From Oceanihabitans gracilariae (GTDB taxonomy: Bacteria; Bacteroidota; Bacteroidia; Flavobacteriales; Flavobacteriaceae), in assembly GCF_042684485.1 (NCBI RefSeq), contig NZ_JBHULM010000007.1:496001-560000 (forward strand): a stretch of 64,000 bases of DNA. The letters run 5' to 3'. Each line of letters begins with the position of its first letter. Positions within the stretch are counted from its first letter, which is position 1. Below the pieces are notes generated by a model. The model was not told the DNA's origin. It did not search any database and saw nothing but the letters and a program-made list of their open reading frames with translations. The translations under genes were made by a program, and so were the position numbers. Below are positions 7,131 to 16,843 of the stretch, in pieces.

Positions 7131-9113
7131 TTAGTTTGTTATTTTTAGGTTTTCGTTATTTTTTTCAAAAAAAGCTTTTGCAAACTTTTTTAAACGCCAA
7201 TTATGGTGTTGTTCTGCTTCTTTATAGTGATTTATTATTTCTTGATTTATTATTCCTAAAGAATCTAAAAAGGTAAATGCTTGCATTCGTATTTCAAAAT
7301 TAAATACTGGCGAAGTATACCCAATTAACTCTTTTAAATAGGTGTTCTTTTGGTCTACAGCATAATCTGGCGTTACTAAAGCTAGCGTTAACCAAAGCAA
7401 TCTAACATTTTTATTAGGTAAACCTATAACAGAACTTGTTTTATCTAAATACACACTTCTGTCTTCTGGAAAATTTAACCAAAGATTATATAAAGCAGCC
7501 TCTTTTGTTACATAAGACGCATCCTGTAAAAGCGACTCATACTCTTTTTTTAGTGCAAAAGGAATAGTAGACAAGTTTTGAGCTATTGTTTGTCTAACTT
7601 TTATACTGTTTTTAAATACTTCGGAAGTAATTTTATCTGGTACTTGCGAAATGATTTTACTCTTTGCTTTGTCTGAAATACCCGAGGTTAAATAATAATC
7701 ACACTTTGCATTTACAGCTTCACAATCTACCATTAAATACTCTGTAATATACGCTGATTGCCTTTGTAGTGAAGCTATTACTTCTTCATAATAAAAAGTC
7801 TTATCCTGTAACCACTTAGTTACAAAAGCACTTAAATCTTGATTACTTGCCTTTTCTACTTCTGTTATAAAATTAGAAGTTTCTACATTTTTAAAAGCAT
7901 ATTTATTTAAATAATTTTTAACCGCTAGTTTAAAAGCTACATCACCAACTTTTTCATGAAGCATATGTAAAACCACTGCTCCTTTTTTATAAAAAGTAGT
8001 ACTACTGGCTTTTGCATTCATTAGCGCTGTACTTGCTCCTGCACGATCTTGAGCTGCTAACTCTTCTACATACTCATAAAGTCTCCAATAGTAATAATCG
8101 TCACCAAAAACGTGTTTTTCGGCAAGTAATGCATAATAAGTTGCAAAACCTTCTTGTAACCAATGGTGCGTTCCAGAGGTTTCGGTAACCAAATCACCAA
8201 ACCATTGGTGCGCCAACTCATGCGCATTAACATTTACGTAGTTTTTATCTACAAATGCAGTTTCATCTATCATAAAAGCATCACTAAAAATGGTACAACT
8301 CGTGTTTTCCATTCCTGCATATAAAAAATCATGTACAGGAACTTGTTTATAGTTTTGCCAAGGATATGCTACACCTATTTCATCTTCTAAAAAATCGAAC
8401 ATTGTTTTTGTATACCTATAGGTTGGTGTCACTTTAAGTGAATCTTCAGGATAGTAATACATTTTTAAAGGAATGCCACTTTTTGAAACCTCTACCTTTT
8501 CATCATATTTACCAACCACCACAGCAGCAAGGTAGCTAGCCATAGGTTTTTGCATATCATATTTCCAGAGTATATATGATGGTGTATCGTTTTTTAAAAC
8601 TAATTTTCCGTTAGAAATCACCTTGTAATCGGTTGGAGCAGCAAAAGTAAGATCAAACTCTATCTTGTCATTCATATCATCTATGCTTGGCAACCAATTA
8701 CTTGTGTATTTCCCTTGTCCTTGTGTCCAAATTTGATTTCTAGCTTCATTTTCCCATCCAACAAAATACATCGCTTTTTTAGGCGAAGCAAAAAACAAAA
8801 ATTGCAATTTATTATCTTGAGAAGGCTTGAATTTATTAAAGATTATCAATTTATTTCCTTCATTTTTATAAAGCACTTTTTTTCCGTTTAACGAAACATT
8901 TTTAAACTTCATATTTACAGCATCCAAATAAATAGAATCTGTTTTTTTTAAAATATCAAAAGTTGTTTCGTACGAGTCATACACAGTAGAATCTATGCGA
9001 ATTTGATTAAAAAATACAACAGCATCTACTTTTTTATAGTCTACAATTTCTGTTTGTTGCGCATGCACAAAAACCGAAAATAAAATTAAAAAGATACACA
9101 GAATTCCTCTCAT
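7131..9113 (-). CDS. M1 family metallopeptidase, exported
   Basis: 660 residues from the ATG at 9113, which gives the clean signal peptide MRGILCIFLILFSVFVHAQ; earlier in-frame ATGs at 9134 and 9149 are possible. The gluzincin active site HELAHQWFGD (first His near residue 297) and the downstream Glu in WLQEGFATYYA supply the two His and the Glu of the zinc site plus the catalytic Glu. The upstream GMENTS matches the GAMEN substrate motif in altered form. M1 peptidases remove N-terminal residues from peptides. This one is predicted to be periplasmic and lacks a T9SS domain. The gene is divergent from recG. Confidence 0.92.
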   Translation of the reverse strand: MRGILCIFLILFSVFVHAQQTEIVDYKKVDAVVFFNQIRIDSTVYDSYETTFDILKKTDSIYLDAVNMKFKNVSLNGKKVLYKNEGNKLIIFNKFKPSQDNKLQFLFFASPKKAMYFVGWENEARNQIWTQGQGKYTSNWLPSIDDMNDKIEFDLTFAAPTDYKVISNGKLVLKNDTPSYILWKYDMQKPMASYLAAVVVGKYDEKVEVSKSGIPLKMYYYPEDSLKVTPTYRYTKTMFDFLEDEIGVAYPWQNYKQVPVHDFLYAGMENTSCTIFSDAFMIDETAFVDKNYVNVNAHELAHQWFGDLVTETSGTHHWLQEGFATYYALLAEKHVFGDDYYYWRLYEYVEELAAQDRAGASTALMNAKASSTTFYKKGAVVLHMLHEKVGDVAFKLAVKNYLNKYAFKNVETSNFITEVEKASNQDLSAFVTKWLQDKTFYYEEVIASLQRQSAYITEYLMVDCEAVNAKCDYYLTSGISDKAKSKIISQVPDKITSEVFKNSIKVRQTIAQNLSTIPFALKKEYESLLQDASYVTKEAALYNLWLNFPEDRSVYLDKTSSVIGLPNKNVRLLWLTLALVTPDYAVDQKNTYLKELIGYTSPVFNFEIRMQAFTFLDSLGIINQEIINHYKEAEQHHNWRLKKFAKAFFEKNNENLKITN

Positions 9114-9250
9114 AAATGTTTTACTAGCAACCATTACGCCAAAATACATATAAGTTTTGCCAATTTAAAATTACAACAAAACTAAAATCTATTAATTAAC
9201 AAGGCTTTTATAGATTCTATTTTTAAAAGGAATTGTTTAATTTCGCTTTT

Positions 9251-11353
9251 ATGAGTATAAACTTGCAAACTCCTATAGATTATTTAAAAGGTGTTGGACC
9301 AAATCGTGCAGATTTGCTTCGCAAGGAATTAGGTATTCACACCTATCAAGACTTACTTAATCTTTTTCCTAATAGATATATTGACAGAACTCAGTACTAC
9401 AAAATCAATCAACTACAACGCAATAATGCGGATGTGCAAGTCATAGGAAAAATAATCAAGTTTGAAGAAATTGCTCAAAAACGCGGAAAAAGACTAGTAG
9501 CGACCTTTCAAGACGAAACAGGAACCATGGAATTGGTTTGGTTTAGAGGACAAAAATGGATTAGAGAAAGCCTAAAACTAAACACAACCTATGTGATTTT
9601 TGGAAAAGCCAATTGGTTTAATGGCAAGTTTAATATGCCACATCCAGATATAGAATTACAAAAAGAGCATGAGCAAAATTTACGCTCTGCCATGCAAGCT
9701 ATTTATCCTTCTACCGAAAAGCTATCGAATAAGGGAATTACAAATCGTGTAATGACCAAAATCATGCAACAGTTATTTTTAGAAAGTAAAAGAAAATTTG
9801 CCGAAACGTTACCTGATAATTTACGTGCAGAATTAAAATTAATTTCAAAACCGGAAGCTATTTTTAATGTCCATTTTCCGAAGACTCCAGAGCTACTTTC
9901 TAAGGCACAATTTAGACTCAAATTTGAAGAATTATTTTACATACAATTACAGTTAATTTTAAAAAATTTAATCCATAAATCTAAAATAAAAGGATTTCCT
10001 TTTCCTGTAGTTGGTGATTATTTTAATTCCTTTTTTAAAGACCATTTACCCTTTGAATTAACCAATGCACAAAAACGCGTTTTAAAAGAAATTCGTCATG
10101 ATTTAGGTAGCAATGCACAAATGAATCGCCTTTTACAAGGAGATGTAGGTTCTGGCAAAACAATTGTTGCGTTAATGTCAATGTTAATAGCGCTTGACAA
10201 CGGTTTTCAAGCTTGCTTAATGGCGCCAACTGCAATTTTGTCAGCTCAGCACTATAATGGCTTACTTGAATTATGTAACGACCTAGAAATCAGTATAAAA
10301 CTATTAACAGGCTCAAGTAGTACTTCAGAAAGAAAAATCATTCACGAAGAACTTGAAAATGGTAAATTACAGATACTAATTGGTACACACGCTCTACTTG
10401 AAGACAAGGTGAAATTTAAAAATTTAGGACTAGCAATTATTGATGAGCAGCACAGATTTGGAGTAGCACAAAGAAGTAAATTGTGGAAAAAAAACACCTC
10501 TCCTCCACACATTTTAGTAATGACTGCAACACCAATTCCTAGAACTTTAGCCATGTCTGTTTATGGCGATTTAGACATCTCTATAATTGATGAATTACCT
10601 GCTGGAAGAAAGGCTATAAAAACAGTACATAGATATGATGCAAATAGACTAAAAGTGTTTAAATTTATTCGCGATGAAATTGCTAAAGGAAGACAGATTT
10701 ATATTGTCTATCCATTAATTCAAGAAAGCGAAAAAATGGACTATAAAGACCTAATGGATGGCTATGCGAGTATTGAAAGAGACTTCCCGAAACCAAAATA
10801 TCAAATCTCTATTGTGCATGGTAAAATGAAACCTGCAGATAAAGATTTTGAAATGCAACGCTTTATTAAAGGCGAAACACAAATTATGGTAGCCACTACA
10901 GTTATTGAGGTTGGTGTTAATGTACCAAATGCTTCTGTAATGATTATTGAAAGCGCAGAACGCTTTGGATTAGCACAATTACACCAATTAAGAGGTCGTG
11001 TTGGTCGTGGATCGGAACAAAGCTATTGCATACTCATGACAGGACATAAACTTTCTAACGACAGCAAAACTAGACTAGAAACCATGACCAAAACTAGTGA
11101 TGGTTTTGAAATTGCTGAAGTAGACTTGCGCTTAAGAGGTCCTGGAGATATCATGGGAACCCAGCAAAGCGGTATTTTAAACCTTAAAATTGCAGACATT
11201 GTTAAAGATAATGACATATTGCAGTTAGCACGTTTTCATGCTAAACAAGTGCTTAGCAAAGACCCTTCTTTAGCTGCTATAGAAAACCAAGTGATTTTAA
11301 ATACCTATAGAGAAATGAGCAAGTATAGAAATATCTGGAACTACATTTCATAA
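9251..11353 (+). CDS. recG: ATP-dependent DNA helicase RecG
   Basis: 700 residues from the ATG at 9251; a frame open from 9233 would add six residues. An N-terminal wedge domain (residues 1-180, LKGVGPNRADLLRKELGI) includes an OB fold. The helicase core has Walker A GDVGSGKT (near residue 298), the DEQH box in IDEQHRFGVAQR (near 398), TATPIPRTLAM, and the C-terminal motifs VATTVIEVGVNVPNA and QLRGRVGRG. RecG reverses stalled forks and processes Holliday junctions and R-loops. Length and motif order are normal. The last six bases overlap the end of the convergent HxlR regulator gene. Confidence 0.97.
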   Translation: MSINLQTPIDYLKGVGPNRADLLRKELGIHTYQDLLNLFPNRYIDRTQYYKINQLQRNNADVQVIGKIIKFEEIAQKRGKRLVATFQDETGTMELVWFRGQKWIRESLKLNTTYVIFGKANWFNGKFNMPHPDIELQKEHEQNLRSAMQAIYPSTEKLSNKGITNRVMTKIMQQLFLESKRKFAETLPDNLRAELKLISKPEAIFNVHFPKTPELLSKAQFRLKFEELFYIQLQLILKNLIHKSKIKGFPFPVVGDYFNSFFKDHLPFELTNAQKRVLKEIRHDLGSNAQMNRLLQGDVGSGKTIVALMSMLIALDNGFQACLMAPTAILSAQHYNGLLELCNDLEISIKLLTGSSSTSERKIIHEELENGKLQILIGTHALLEDKVKFKNLGLAIIDEQHRFGVAQRSKLWKKNTSPPHILVMTATPIPRTLAMSVYGDLDISIIDELPAGRKAIKTVHRYDANRLKVFKFIRDEIAKGRQIYIVYPLIQESEKMDYKDLMDGYASIERDFPKPKYQISIVHGKMKPADKDFEMQRFIKGETQIMVATTVIEVGVNVPNASVMIIESAERFGLAQLHQLRGRVGRGSEQSYCILMTGHKLSNDSKTRLETMTKTSDGFEIAEVDLRLRGPGDIMGTQQSGILNLKIADIVKDNDILQLARFHAKQVLSKDPSLAAIENQVILNTYREMSKYRNIWNYIS

Positions 11354-11665
11354 TAAATGCTTAGCATCTTCTAAACCCCATTTATCTAGGCTACGTAGCA
11401 CGTTTTCAAGAGATTTCCCTCTAGCGGTTAACGAGTATTCTACCTTTGGTGGCACAACAGGATACACTTTTCTTGTAATAAGATTATCTTTTTCTAACTC
11501 ACGAACGGTTTGTGTAAACATTTTATTTGAAATTCCTGGAATGTGTTTTTGCAATACTCCAGAACGCAAACCTCCTTCTAAAAGATGAAACAAAATCAAT
11601 GGCTTCCATTTTGTTCCTATTAAATTCATGGTATAATGTAACGGACAATCAATTTCTTTATTCAA
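11348..11665 (-). CDS. HxlR family winged-helix transcriptional regulator
   Basis: 105 residues starting at a TTG codon (11663-11665). The HxlR family winged-helix fold is recognisable from CPLHYTMNLIGTKWKPLILFHL, RSGVLQKHIPGISNKMFTQTVRELEKDNLI and the wing PPKVEYSLTARGKSL. Cys7 near the N-terminus is in the position of the redox-sensing cysteine of family members such as YodB and HypR, so a thiol-based sensor is plausible. The gene is divergent from a VOC-family enzyme, and the 121 bases between them hold palindromes overlapping the enzyme's promoter. The likely target is therefore the neighbouring gene, and possibly its own. Confidence 0.9.
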   Translation of the reverse strand: MNKEIDCPLHYTMNLIGTKWKPLILFHLLEGGLRSGVLQKHIPGISNKMFTQTVRELEKDNLITRKVYPVVPPKVEYSLTARGKSLENVLRSLDKWGLEDAKHLL

Positions 11666-11720
11666 AACTTAATTTATATTTATTTAATAATCAGCAATTT
11701 ACTCGTTTTGGTAACTATAC

Positions 11721-11752
11721 TACTTTTTAGTAAGTTATTGCCTAATAGGCAA
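11721..11752 (+). promoter_or_regulatory. Candidate HxlR operators in the divergent region
   Basis: Two palindromes: TACTTTTTAGTA (11721-11732) and TTGCCTAATAGGCAA (11738-11752, one central mismatch). The second covers the -33 TTG of the promoter for the VOC gene, so binding there would block RNA polymerase. Which palindrome HxlR binds is inferred from position only. Confidence 0.55.
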
Positions 11753-11768
11753 ATATAGATTATTTTTG
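11738..11768 (+). promoter_or_regulatory. Promoter of the VOC-family gene
   Basis: TTG at 11738-11740, a 20-base spacer, and TATTTTTG at 11761-11768 exactly match TTG-N20-TAnnTTTG. The predicted transcript starts about 12 bases before the ATG at 11787. Confidence 0.7.
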
Positions 11769-11786
11769 TAATCTAAATTAAAAACT

Positions 11787-12299
11787 ATGACAAAGAATAA
11801 AGATTATCCAAAATCCTTTTCACATATCGGAATCACAGTTCCAGACATTAAAAAAGCGGTAGAATTCTACTCTGAAGTAATGGGATGGTATGTAATTATG
11901 GAGCCTTCAACAGTAAAAAAAGAAACAGAAACTGCTATTGGCCAAATGTGTATTGATGTTTTTGGTAACGACTGGGAAACCTTCGAAATAGCACATTTAG
12001 CTACTTCTGATGGTGTTGGTGTAGAATTATTTTCTTTTCCTAACGGAATTAAAGAAGCTCCTGAATTTAATCCTTTTAACACAGGCCTTTTTCATTTTTG
12101 CGTTCAAGACCCAAATATTGAAGACTTAATTGATAAAATTGTTGCTTATGGCGGAAAACAAAGAATGCCAATTAGAGAATATTACCCTAAAGACAAACCT
12201 TTTAAAATGTGTTATGTTGAAGATCCTTTTGGGATTGTTTTTGAAATTTACACACACAGTTATGAGTTAACTTACTCTTCTGGTGCTTACGCTAAATAA
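11787..12299 (+). CDS. VOC (glyoxalase/bleomycin-resistance/dioxygenase) superfamily enzyme
   Basis: 170 residues with two beta-alpha-beta-beta-beta modules. Candidate metal ligands are His13 (FSHIGITV), Glu80 (GVGVELF), His103 (GLFHFCV) and Glu153 (VFEIYTH), which is the His-Glu-His-Glu set of glyoxalase I-type VOC enzymes. The substrate cannot be read from the sequence. Divergence from a Cys-containing HxlR regulator suggests detoxification of a reactive electrophile, aldehyde or quinone. A strong terminator follows at 12328-12362. Confidence 0.88.
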   Translation: MTKNKDYPKSFSHIGITVPDIKKAVEFYSEVMGWYVIMEPSTVKKETETAIGQMCIDVFGNDWETFEIAHLATSDGVGVELFSFPNGIKEAPEFNPFNTGLFHFCVQDPNIEDLIDKIVAYGGKQRMPIREYYPKDKPFKMCYVEDPFGIVFEIYTHSYELTYSSGAYAK

Positions 12300-12327
12300 C
12301 CGTTTATATAACTAAACATGAATTAAA

Positions 12328-12362
12328 AATGTGCTTCTAAAAAAAATAGAAGCACATTTTTT
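12328..12362 (+). terminator. Intrinsic terminator after the VOC gene
   Basis: AATGTGCTTCTA and TAGAAGCACATT form a 12-base stem around an A-rich loop and are followed by a T run. The remaining gap to 12577 shows no gene. Confidence 0.8.
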
Positions 12363-12576
12363 ATATACGACACCAACAAAAACACAATCAATTAATAATC
12401 AATGTTAAAGCAATTCTTTTATTAAAGTAAAACTTCAATATTAATCAAAGGCTTTTCGTTTGTGAAAAATGCTTTTTTAAAAAGAAAAAAACATCTTTAG
12501 TTTCATTAAACAACTTATAATATAGAACTAAAAAAAGTGCAAAAATATAGCTTCACCTCTTTCGTGTAGCAAAAAA

Positions 12577-13806
12577 TTATTCCTCTAACAAACTACCAAC
12601 AAAGGTTTCAAAATCCTTTTTAAAAGTGGTAAATTTTTCACCTGTTGCAGGACCATTAAACCCTGTATGTATTTTTCTAACTATTCCTTTTTTATCTATA
12701 AAAATAGTAGTAGGATAACTCAATACATGATTTAACATTGGTAATTTTTCTTGTGCTTTACTTTTGTTAGATGTTCCTGTTTGCGCCAAAAGAATAGGAT
12801 ATTCTATACCTATACGCTCTTGCAACCTATTGATGTTTTTAAATGCTGCTTCTTTAGTTTTTACATACTCAAAAGCCAATGCTACAATCTCTAATCCTTT
12901 ATCTTTATTTGCTTTATAGTATTCTGCATAGTACTTACTCTCATCTAAACAATTAGGACACCAAGTTCCCATAATTTGCACTAAAACTACTTTATCTTTA
13001 AAACGTTTATCTCCTAAAGAAACCATGTTATTACTAGCATCTGGAAAAGAAAAAGCCATTTTATCATATCCTTCTTTTAAAAAGGTTAAACCATTAGCAT
13101 CTGGTAGCTCATACGCATCATTTCGCTTGGCAACAAAAGGTTCTACCCAATGGTTTCCAGAATAAAAAGTACCAATCATTGTAGAGTCTGTAACTGTTGC
13201 TGTAAAAAGAAAAGCATGTGCACCATCAAAAGTAGAAAGCTTCATCTGGTCTCCATCAACAACACCTTCTAGGTATCTATAATCTCCTGTTGTTGTTAAA
13301 AAAGTCCCTGCAACTTTACTTCCAGTTTGTTTAAAAACACCTTTAGCTATATACTTATCCTCCTCGCTTTCTGGACTAAATATGGTTTCCCAGTTTCCTG
13401 TCACTTCACTTTCAGGCTTTTTATTAGTTGTAAATCTTGTTTCCTTTTTTTCTGCAGTAAAAGGCACTACTCTATTTAAATCTGGTTTTAGAAAGTTTCC
13501 TATTAATCTATTTTTCTCCGCTAATTTTGCGGCTAAATATCCTTGAAAAACTGGTGTTTTAATAAAAATAGAATCTTGTTTATACGTGATTTCATCTACT
13601 TTTATAATCTCTTCAGCATTATAAATTTCTAAATGCGTAGCATCTAAAACTTTAAACGTAAAAGGCAGTACTACAGAATCATTTACTTGTAACTCTGCTC
13701 TATAATTTCCTGCTTCTAGAGCAATATTGTTCTTTTCTAACTTCTCTTTCTTCTGGTTACAAGAAAAACAAAGCGCTATTAGTAATACTAAAATTAATTT
13801 ATGCAT
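12577..13806 (-). CDS. TlpA-like thioredoxin-domain lipoprotein
   Basis: 409 residues. Lipoprotein signal with lipobox CFSC (Cys16). The N-terminal 240 residues form a beta-rich domain (LEAGNYRAELQ..., then GNWETIF) seen in Bacteroidota TlpA-like proteins. The C-terminal domain is thioredoxin-like, with the active site TWCPNC (Cys283, Cys286), DKVVLVQIMG before it and the cis-proline segment SYPTTIFID after it. It is predicted to reduce disulfides or protect thiols in the periplasm. It is a stand-alone gene: neither neighbour is on the same strand nearby. Compare the gene at 19342, which has a similar fold but no CXXC. Confidence 0.88.
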   Translation of the reverse strand: MHKLILVLLIALCFSCNQKKEKLEKNNIALEAGNYRAELQVNDSVVLPFTFKVLDATHLEIYNAEEIIKVDEITYKQDSIFIKTPVFQGYLAAKLAEKNRLIGNFLKPDLNRVVPFTAEKKETRFTTNKKPESEVTGNWETIFSPESEEDKYIAKGVFKQTGSKVAGTFLTTTGDYRYLEGVVDGDQMKLSTFDGAHAFLFTATVTDSTMIGTFYSGNHWVEPFVAKRNDAYELPDANGLTFLKEGYDKMAFSFPDASNNMVSLGDKRFKDKVVLVQIMGTWCPNCLDESKYYAEYYKANKDKGLEIVALAFEYVKTKEAAFKNINRLQERIGIEYPILLAQTGTSNKSKAQEKLPMLNHVLSYPTTIFIDKKGIVRKIHTGFNGPATGEKFTTFKKDFETFVGSLLEE

Positions 13807-14051
13807 GTTGAATTTTATTAGCTATTAAAAGTTAAAGGAATATAAAAAGACACTATAAAACAACAATATTTTAAACAAGTTAAAAAAAACATTTCAAGCG
13901 CTATACCATAGAATTCCTTAAAAACAATGGAGAAACAAATGCTGTTGCATGCTTTTGTTCTTATAATTATAACAAAAATCAAGAATAAAACAGCAATAAA
14001 AAAGCCTGCTTATAAAGGTTATTTAAAAATGTACAAAATTTAAAACATTGC

Positions 14052-14081
14052 TTGAATGCTAACTGCTTTATTTTATCTTTG
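14052..14081 (+). promoter_or_regulatory. Promoter of pheT
   Basis: TTG at 14052-14054, a 19-base spacer, and TATCTTTG at 14074-14081 match the Bacteroidota consensus. The ATG is at 14104. The 297 bases between the TlpA-like gene and pheT otherwise show nothing clear. Confidence 0.7.
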
Positions 14082-14103
14082 CAATTCAATTTTAACGAAG
14101 GCA

Positions 14104-16530
14104 ATGAAAATATCATACAACTGGATAAAACAGTTTATAAAAACCGATTGGACAGCATTACAAACCGAAGAATTACTTACAGACTTAGGTTTAGAGGTAG
14201 AAGGCATTACACCATATGAATCTGTAAAAGGAGGATTAAAAGGTGTTGTTGTTGGAGAAGTACTTACTTGTGTACAACACCCAAACGCAGACAGACTTAA
14301 AATTACAACGGTTAATATAGGCGCAGAAGCTCCTGTACAAATAGTTTGTGGCGCACCTAATGTTGCTGCTGGACAAAAAGTTCCTGTTGCTACTATTGGC
14401 ACCACACTATATACAGAAGAAGGAGAATCATGGACCATTAAAAAAGGGAAAATTCGTGGCGAAGAAAGCTTTGGAATGATTTGCGCAGAAGACGAACTTG
14501 GTTTAGGAAAATCTCACGATGGTATTATGGTTTTAGCCGAAGATACTGTTGTTGGTACTGCTGCTTCAGAACTTTTTAACATTGAAAACGACGAAGTTTT
14601 TGAAATTGGCTTAACTCCTAACAGAGCAGATGCTATGAGCCACTTTGGTACTGCAAGAGACCTAAAAGCTGGATTTTTACAAAAAGATATTAATGTAGAA
14701 CTTATTACACCTTCTGTAAGTGCTTTTCATGTAGATAACAGAACGCTTAAAATAGATGTAGATGTTCAAAATAAAGAATTAGCACCAAGATATTGTGGTG
14801 TTACTATTTCTGGTTTAAAGGTTGCAGAATCTCCAGAATGGTTAAAAAACAGATTAAAATCTATTGGCTTAACTCCAAAAAACAACGTAGTAGACGTTAC
14901 CAATTATGTTCTTCATGAACTTGGTCAACCGCTTCACGCTTTTGATACCGCAAAAATTGCAGGAAACAAAATTGAAGTAAAAACCGTTGCTGCTGGAACT
15001 AAATTCACAACGCTTGATGAAGTAGAAAGAGAACTACATGAAGATGATTTAATGATTTGCGATGCCGAGAAACCTATGTGTATTGCAGGTGTTTTTGGAG
15101 GCATTACCTCTGGAGTTACAGAACACACTACAAGCATCTTTTTAGAAAGTGCTTATTTTAATCCTGTAAGCATACGTAAAACAGCAAAACGCCATGCTTT
15201 AAACACAGATGCCTCTTTTAGATTTGAAAGAGGAATTGATCCAAACATTACAGAATACGCTTTAAAACGCGCAACTTTATTAATTTTAGAGCTTTGTGGA
15301 GGAGAAATTACAAGTGATGTGATTGATGCATACCCAAATAAAATTAAAGACTTTGAAGTACGCTTAAGTTTTGAAAATGCTAAAAAGTTAATTGGTCAAG
15401 AAATACCAAAAGAAACCATTAAACGCATTTTAACTTCTTTAGAAATTAAGGTTAACAATGTAACCGAAACAGGATTAGGTTTAACCGTTCCTGCTTATAG
15501 AAATGATGTACAACGCGAAGCAGATATCATTGAAGAAATTTTACGTGTTTATGGATATAATAACATCGAGTTTACTAATAAACTTAATGCTTCTATATCA
15601 AACTCTTCAAAATTTGAAGATCATAAATTACAAAACGTTGTAGGTAACCAATTAGTAGCACAAGGATTTTTTGAAATGCTTGCCAACTCACTAACTACTC
15701 CAGACTACATTAAATTAGACGAGCAGTTAAAAGAAGAACACAATATAACCATGCTTAACCCATTAAGTAATGATTTATCAGTAATGAGACAATCTTTATT
15801 ATTTTCTGGTTTAGAAGCACTTTCTTATAACATTAATAGAAAACGTAGCAATGTGAAGTTTTTTGAATTCGGAAAAACATACCACAACTACAACGAAACT
15901 AGAGAAGAGCATAAACACCTTACTCTTTTAGCAACTGGTAACAGAACTGCTGAAGCATGGAACGGACTTAACAAACCTAGTGAGTTCTTTTATTTTAAAG
16001 GAATTATAAAGAGTACACTAGAACGTTTAGGTATTACTAGATTTAAAGAAACACCTGCTAAAGAAGCTATTTTTAGCGAAGGATTAACTTTAGCTTTAGG
16101 AAAAAACAAACTAGTAAGTTTTGGTTTAGTTAAAAAGAATATTTTAAAACATTTTGGAATTAGCCAAGAAGTACTTTTTGCTGATTTTAATTGGGATAAT
16201 ATTTTAGAAGTAGCAAAACACAACAAAATTAAGTTTACAGAAATACCTAAATACCCAGAAGTACGTAGAGATTTTGCTTTACTTTTAGATGAAGCTGTTT
16301 CTTTTGAATCTATTCACACTATTGCAAAACAAACCGAGAAACAACTTTTAAAAGAAGTAAATTTATTTGATGTTTACCAAGGTAAAAACTTACCTAAAGG
16401 TAAAAAGAGTTATGCAGTTAGCTTTACGTTGCAAGACGCAAACAAAACGCTAACAGACAAACAAATAGATAAAATAATGAAAAAGCTACAAGCTAATTTT
16501 GAAAGACAACTTGGAGCCGAACTAAGATAA
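14104..16530 (+). CDS. pheT: Phenylalanine--tRNA ligase beta subunit
   Basis: 808 residues from the ATG at 14104 (MKISYNWIKQFIKTDW); the upstream extension to 14056 lies over the promoter and is rejected. Domains in order: tRNA-binding EMAP-like (about 40-150, GVVVGEVLTCVQHPNADRLKI), B3/B4 (SFGMICAEDELGLG, then LKSIGLTPKNNVVDVTNYVLHELGQPLHAFD), B5 (about 400-475), the core catalytic-like domain (GFFEMLANSLT, VMRQSLLFSGLEALSYNINRK) and a ferredoxin-fold anticodon-binding domain (from about 715, KYPEVRRDFALLLDEAV). The partner PheS is not in the window, as is common in this phylum. Length is normal. Confidence 0.97.
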   Translation: MKISYNWIKQFIKTDWTALQTEELLTDLGLEVEGITPYESVKGGLKGVVVGEVLTCVQHPNADRLKITTVNIGAEAPVQIVCGAPNVAAGQKVPVATIGTTLYTEEGESWTIKKGKIRGEESFGMICAEDELGLGKSHDGIMVLAEDTVVGTAASELFNIENDEVFEIGLTPNRADAMSHFGTARDLKAGFLQKDINVELITPSVSAFHVDNRTLKIDVDVQNKELAPRYCGVTISGLKVAESPEWLKNRLKSIGLTPKNNVVDVTNYVLHELGQPLHAFDTAKIAGNKIEVKTVAAGTKFTTLDEVERELHEDDLMICDAEKPMCIAGVFGGITSGVTEHTTSIFLESAYFNPVSIRKTAKRHALNTDASFRFERGIDPNITEYALKRATLLILELCGGEITSDVIDAYPNKIKDFEVRLSFENAKKLIGQEIPKETIKRILTSLEIKVNNVTETGLGLTVPAYRNDVQREADIIEEILRVYGYNNIEFTNKLNASISNSSKFEDHKLQNVVGNQLVAQGFFEMLANSLTTPDYIKLDEQLKEEHNITMLNPLSNDLSVMRQSLLFSGLEALSYNINRKRSNVKFFEFGKTYHNYNETREEHKHLTLLATGNRTAEAWNGLNKPSEFFYFKGIIKSTLERLGITRFKETPAKEAIFSEGLTLALGKNKLVSFGLVKKNILKHFGISQEVLFADFNWDNILEVAKHNKIKFTEIPKYPEVRRDFALLLDEAVSFESIHTIAKQTEKQLLKEVNLFDVYQGKNLPKGKKSYAVSFTLQDANKTLTDKQIDKIMKKLQANFERQLGAELR

Positions 16531-16557
16531 ATCAAGTAAAACTTGATGAAGTACAAC

Positions 16558-16596
16558 AAAAAAGCCTTTTCAATTATGAAAAGGCTTTTGTTTTTT
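16558..16596. terminator. Bidirectional terminator between pheT and the cold-shock gene
   Basis: AAAAGCCTTTTCA and TGAAAAGGCTTTT form a 13-base stem with an A run on the left and a T run on the right. It can therefore terminate both pheT and the convergent cold-shock gene. Confidence 0.85.
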
Positions 16597-16611
16597 AAAG
16601 AAATGTAATAT

Positions 16612-16806
16612 TTAGTCTACTACTTTTACGTTTATAGCGTTTAATCCTTTTCTTCCTTCTGTAAGTTCAAATTCTACAACATCTCCTTCTCTAATCTCAT
16701 CGATTAAACCTGAAATGTGTACAAAATGTTCTTTGTTTGTGTCGTCTTCTACAATAAATCCAAATCCTTTAGAATCATTGAAAAATTTTACTGTTCCTTT
16801 ACTCAT
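16612..16806 (-). CDS. Cold-shock domain protein (CspA family)
   Basis: 64 residues forming one cold-shock OB fold. RNP1 KGFGFIV (13-19) and RNP2-like HFVHISGL (27-34) are intact. It is predicted to bind single-stranded nucleic acid and melt mRNA structure. The ATG at 16806 follows a short leader from a TATATTTG box (16836-16843 on the minus strand). This is shorter than the long cold-sensing leader of E. coli cspA, so thermal control by a long 5' UTR is not apparent here. Confidence 0.95.
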   Translation of the reverse strand: MSKGTVKFFNDSKGFGFIVEDDTNKEHFVHISGLIDEIREGDVVEFELTEGRKGLNAINVKVVD

Positions 16807-16835
16807 TGTAATAAAATGTTGATTTTGTTATTAAA

Positions 16836-16843
16836 CAAATATA
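16836..16843 (-). promoter_or_regulatory. -7 promoter box of the cold-shock gene
   Basis: TATATTTG on the minus strand, about 30 bases before the ATG. No convincing TTG at the -33 distance. Confidence 0.5.

Noticed and set aside
14073..14438. 121-residue minus-strand frame opposite pheT
   Set aside because: It is a shadow of the strongly coding pheT frame, with low-complexity Ser/Thr/Pro composition.
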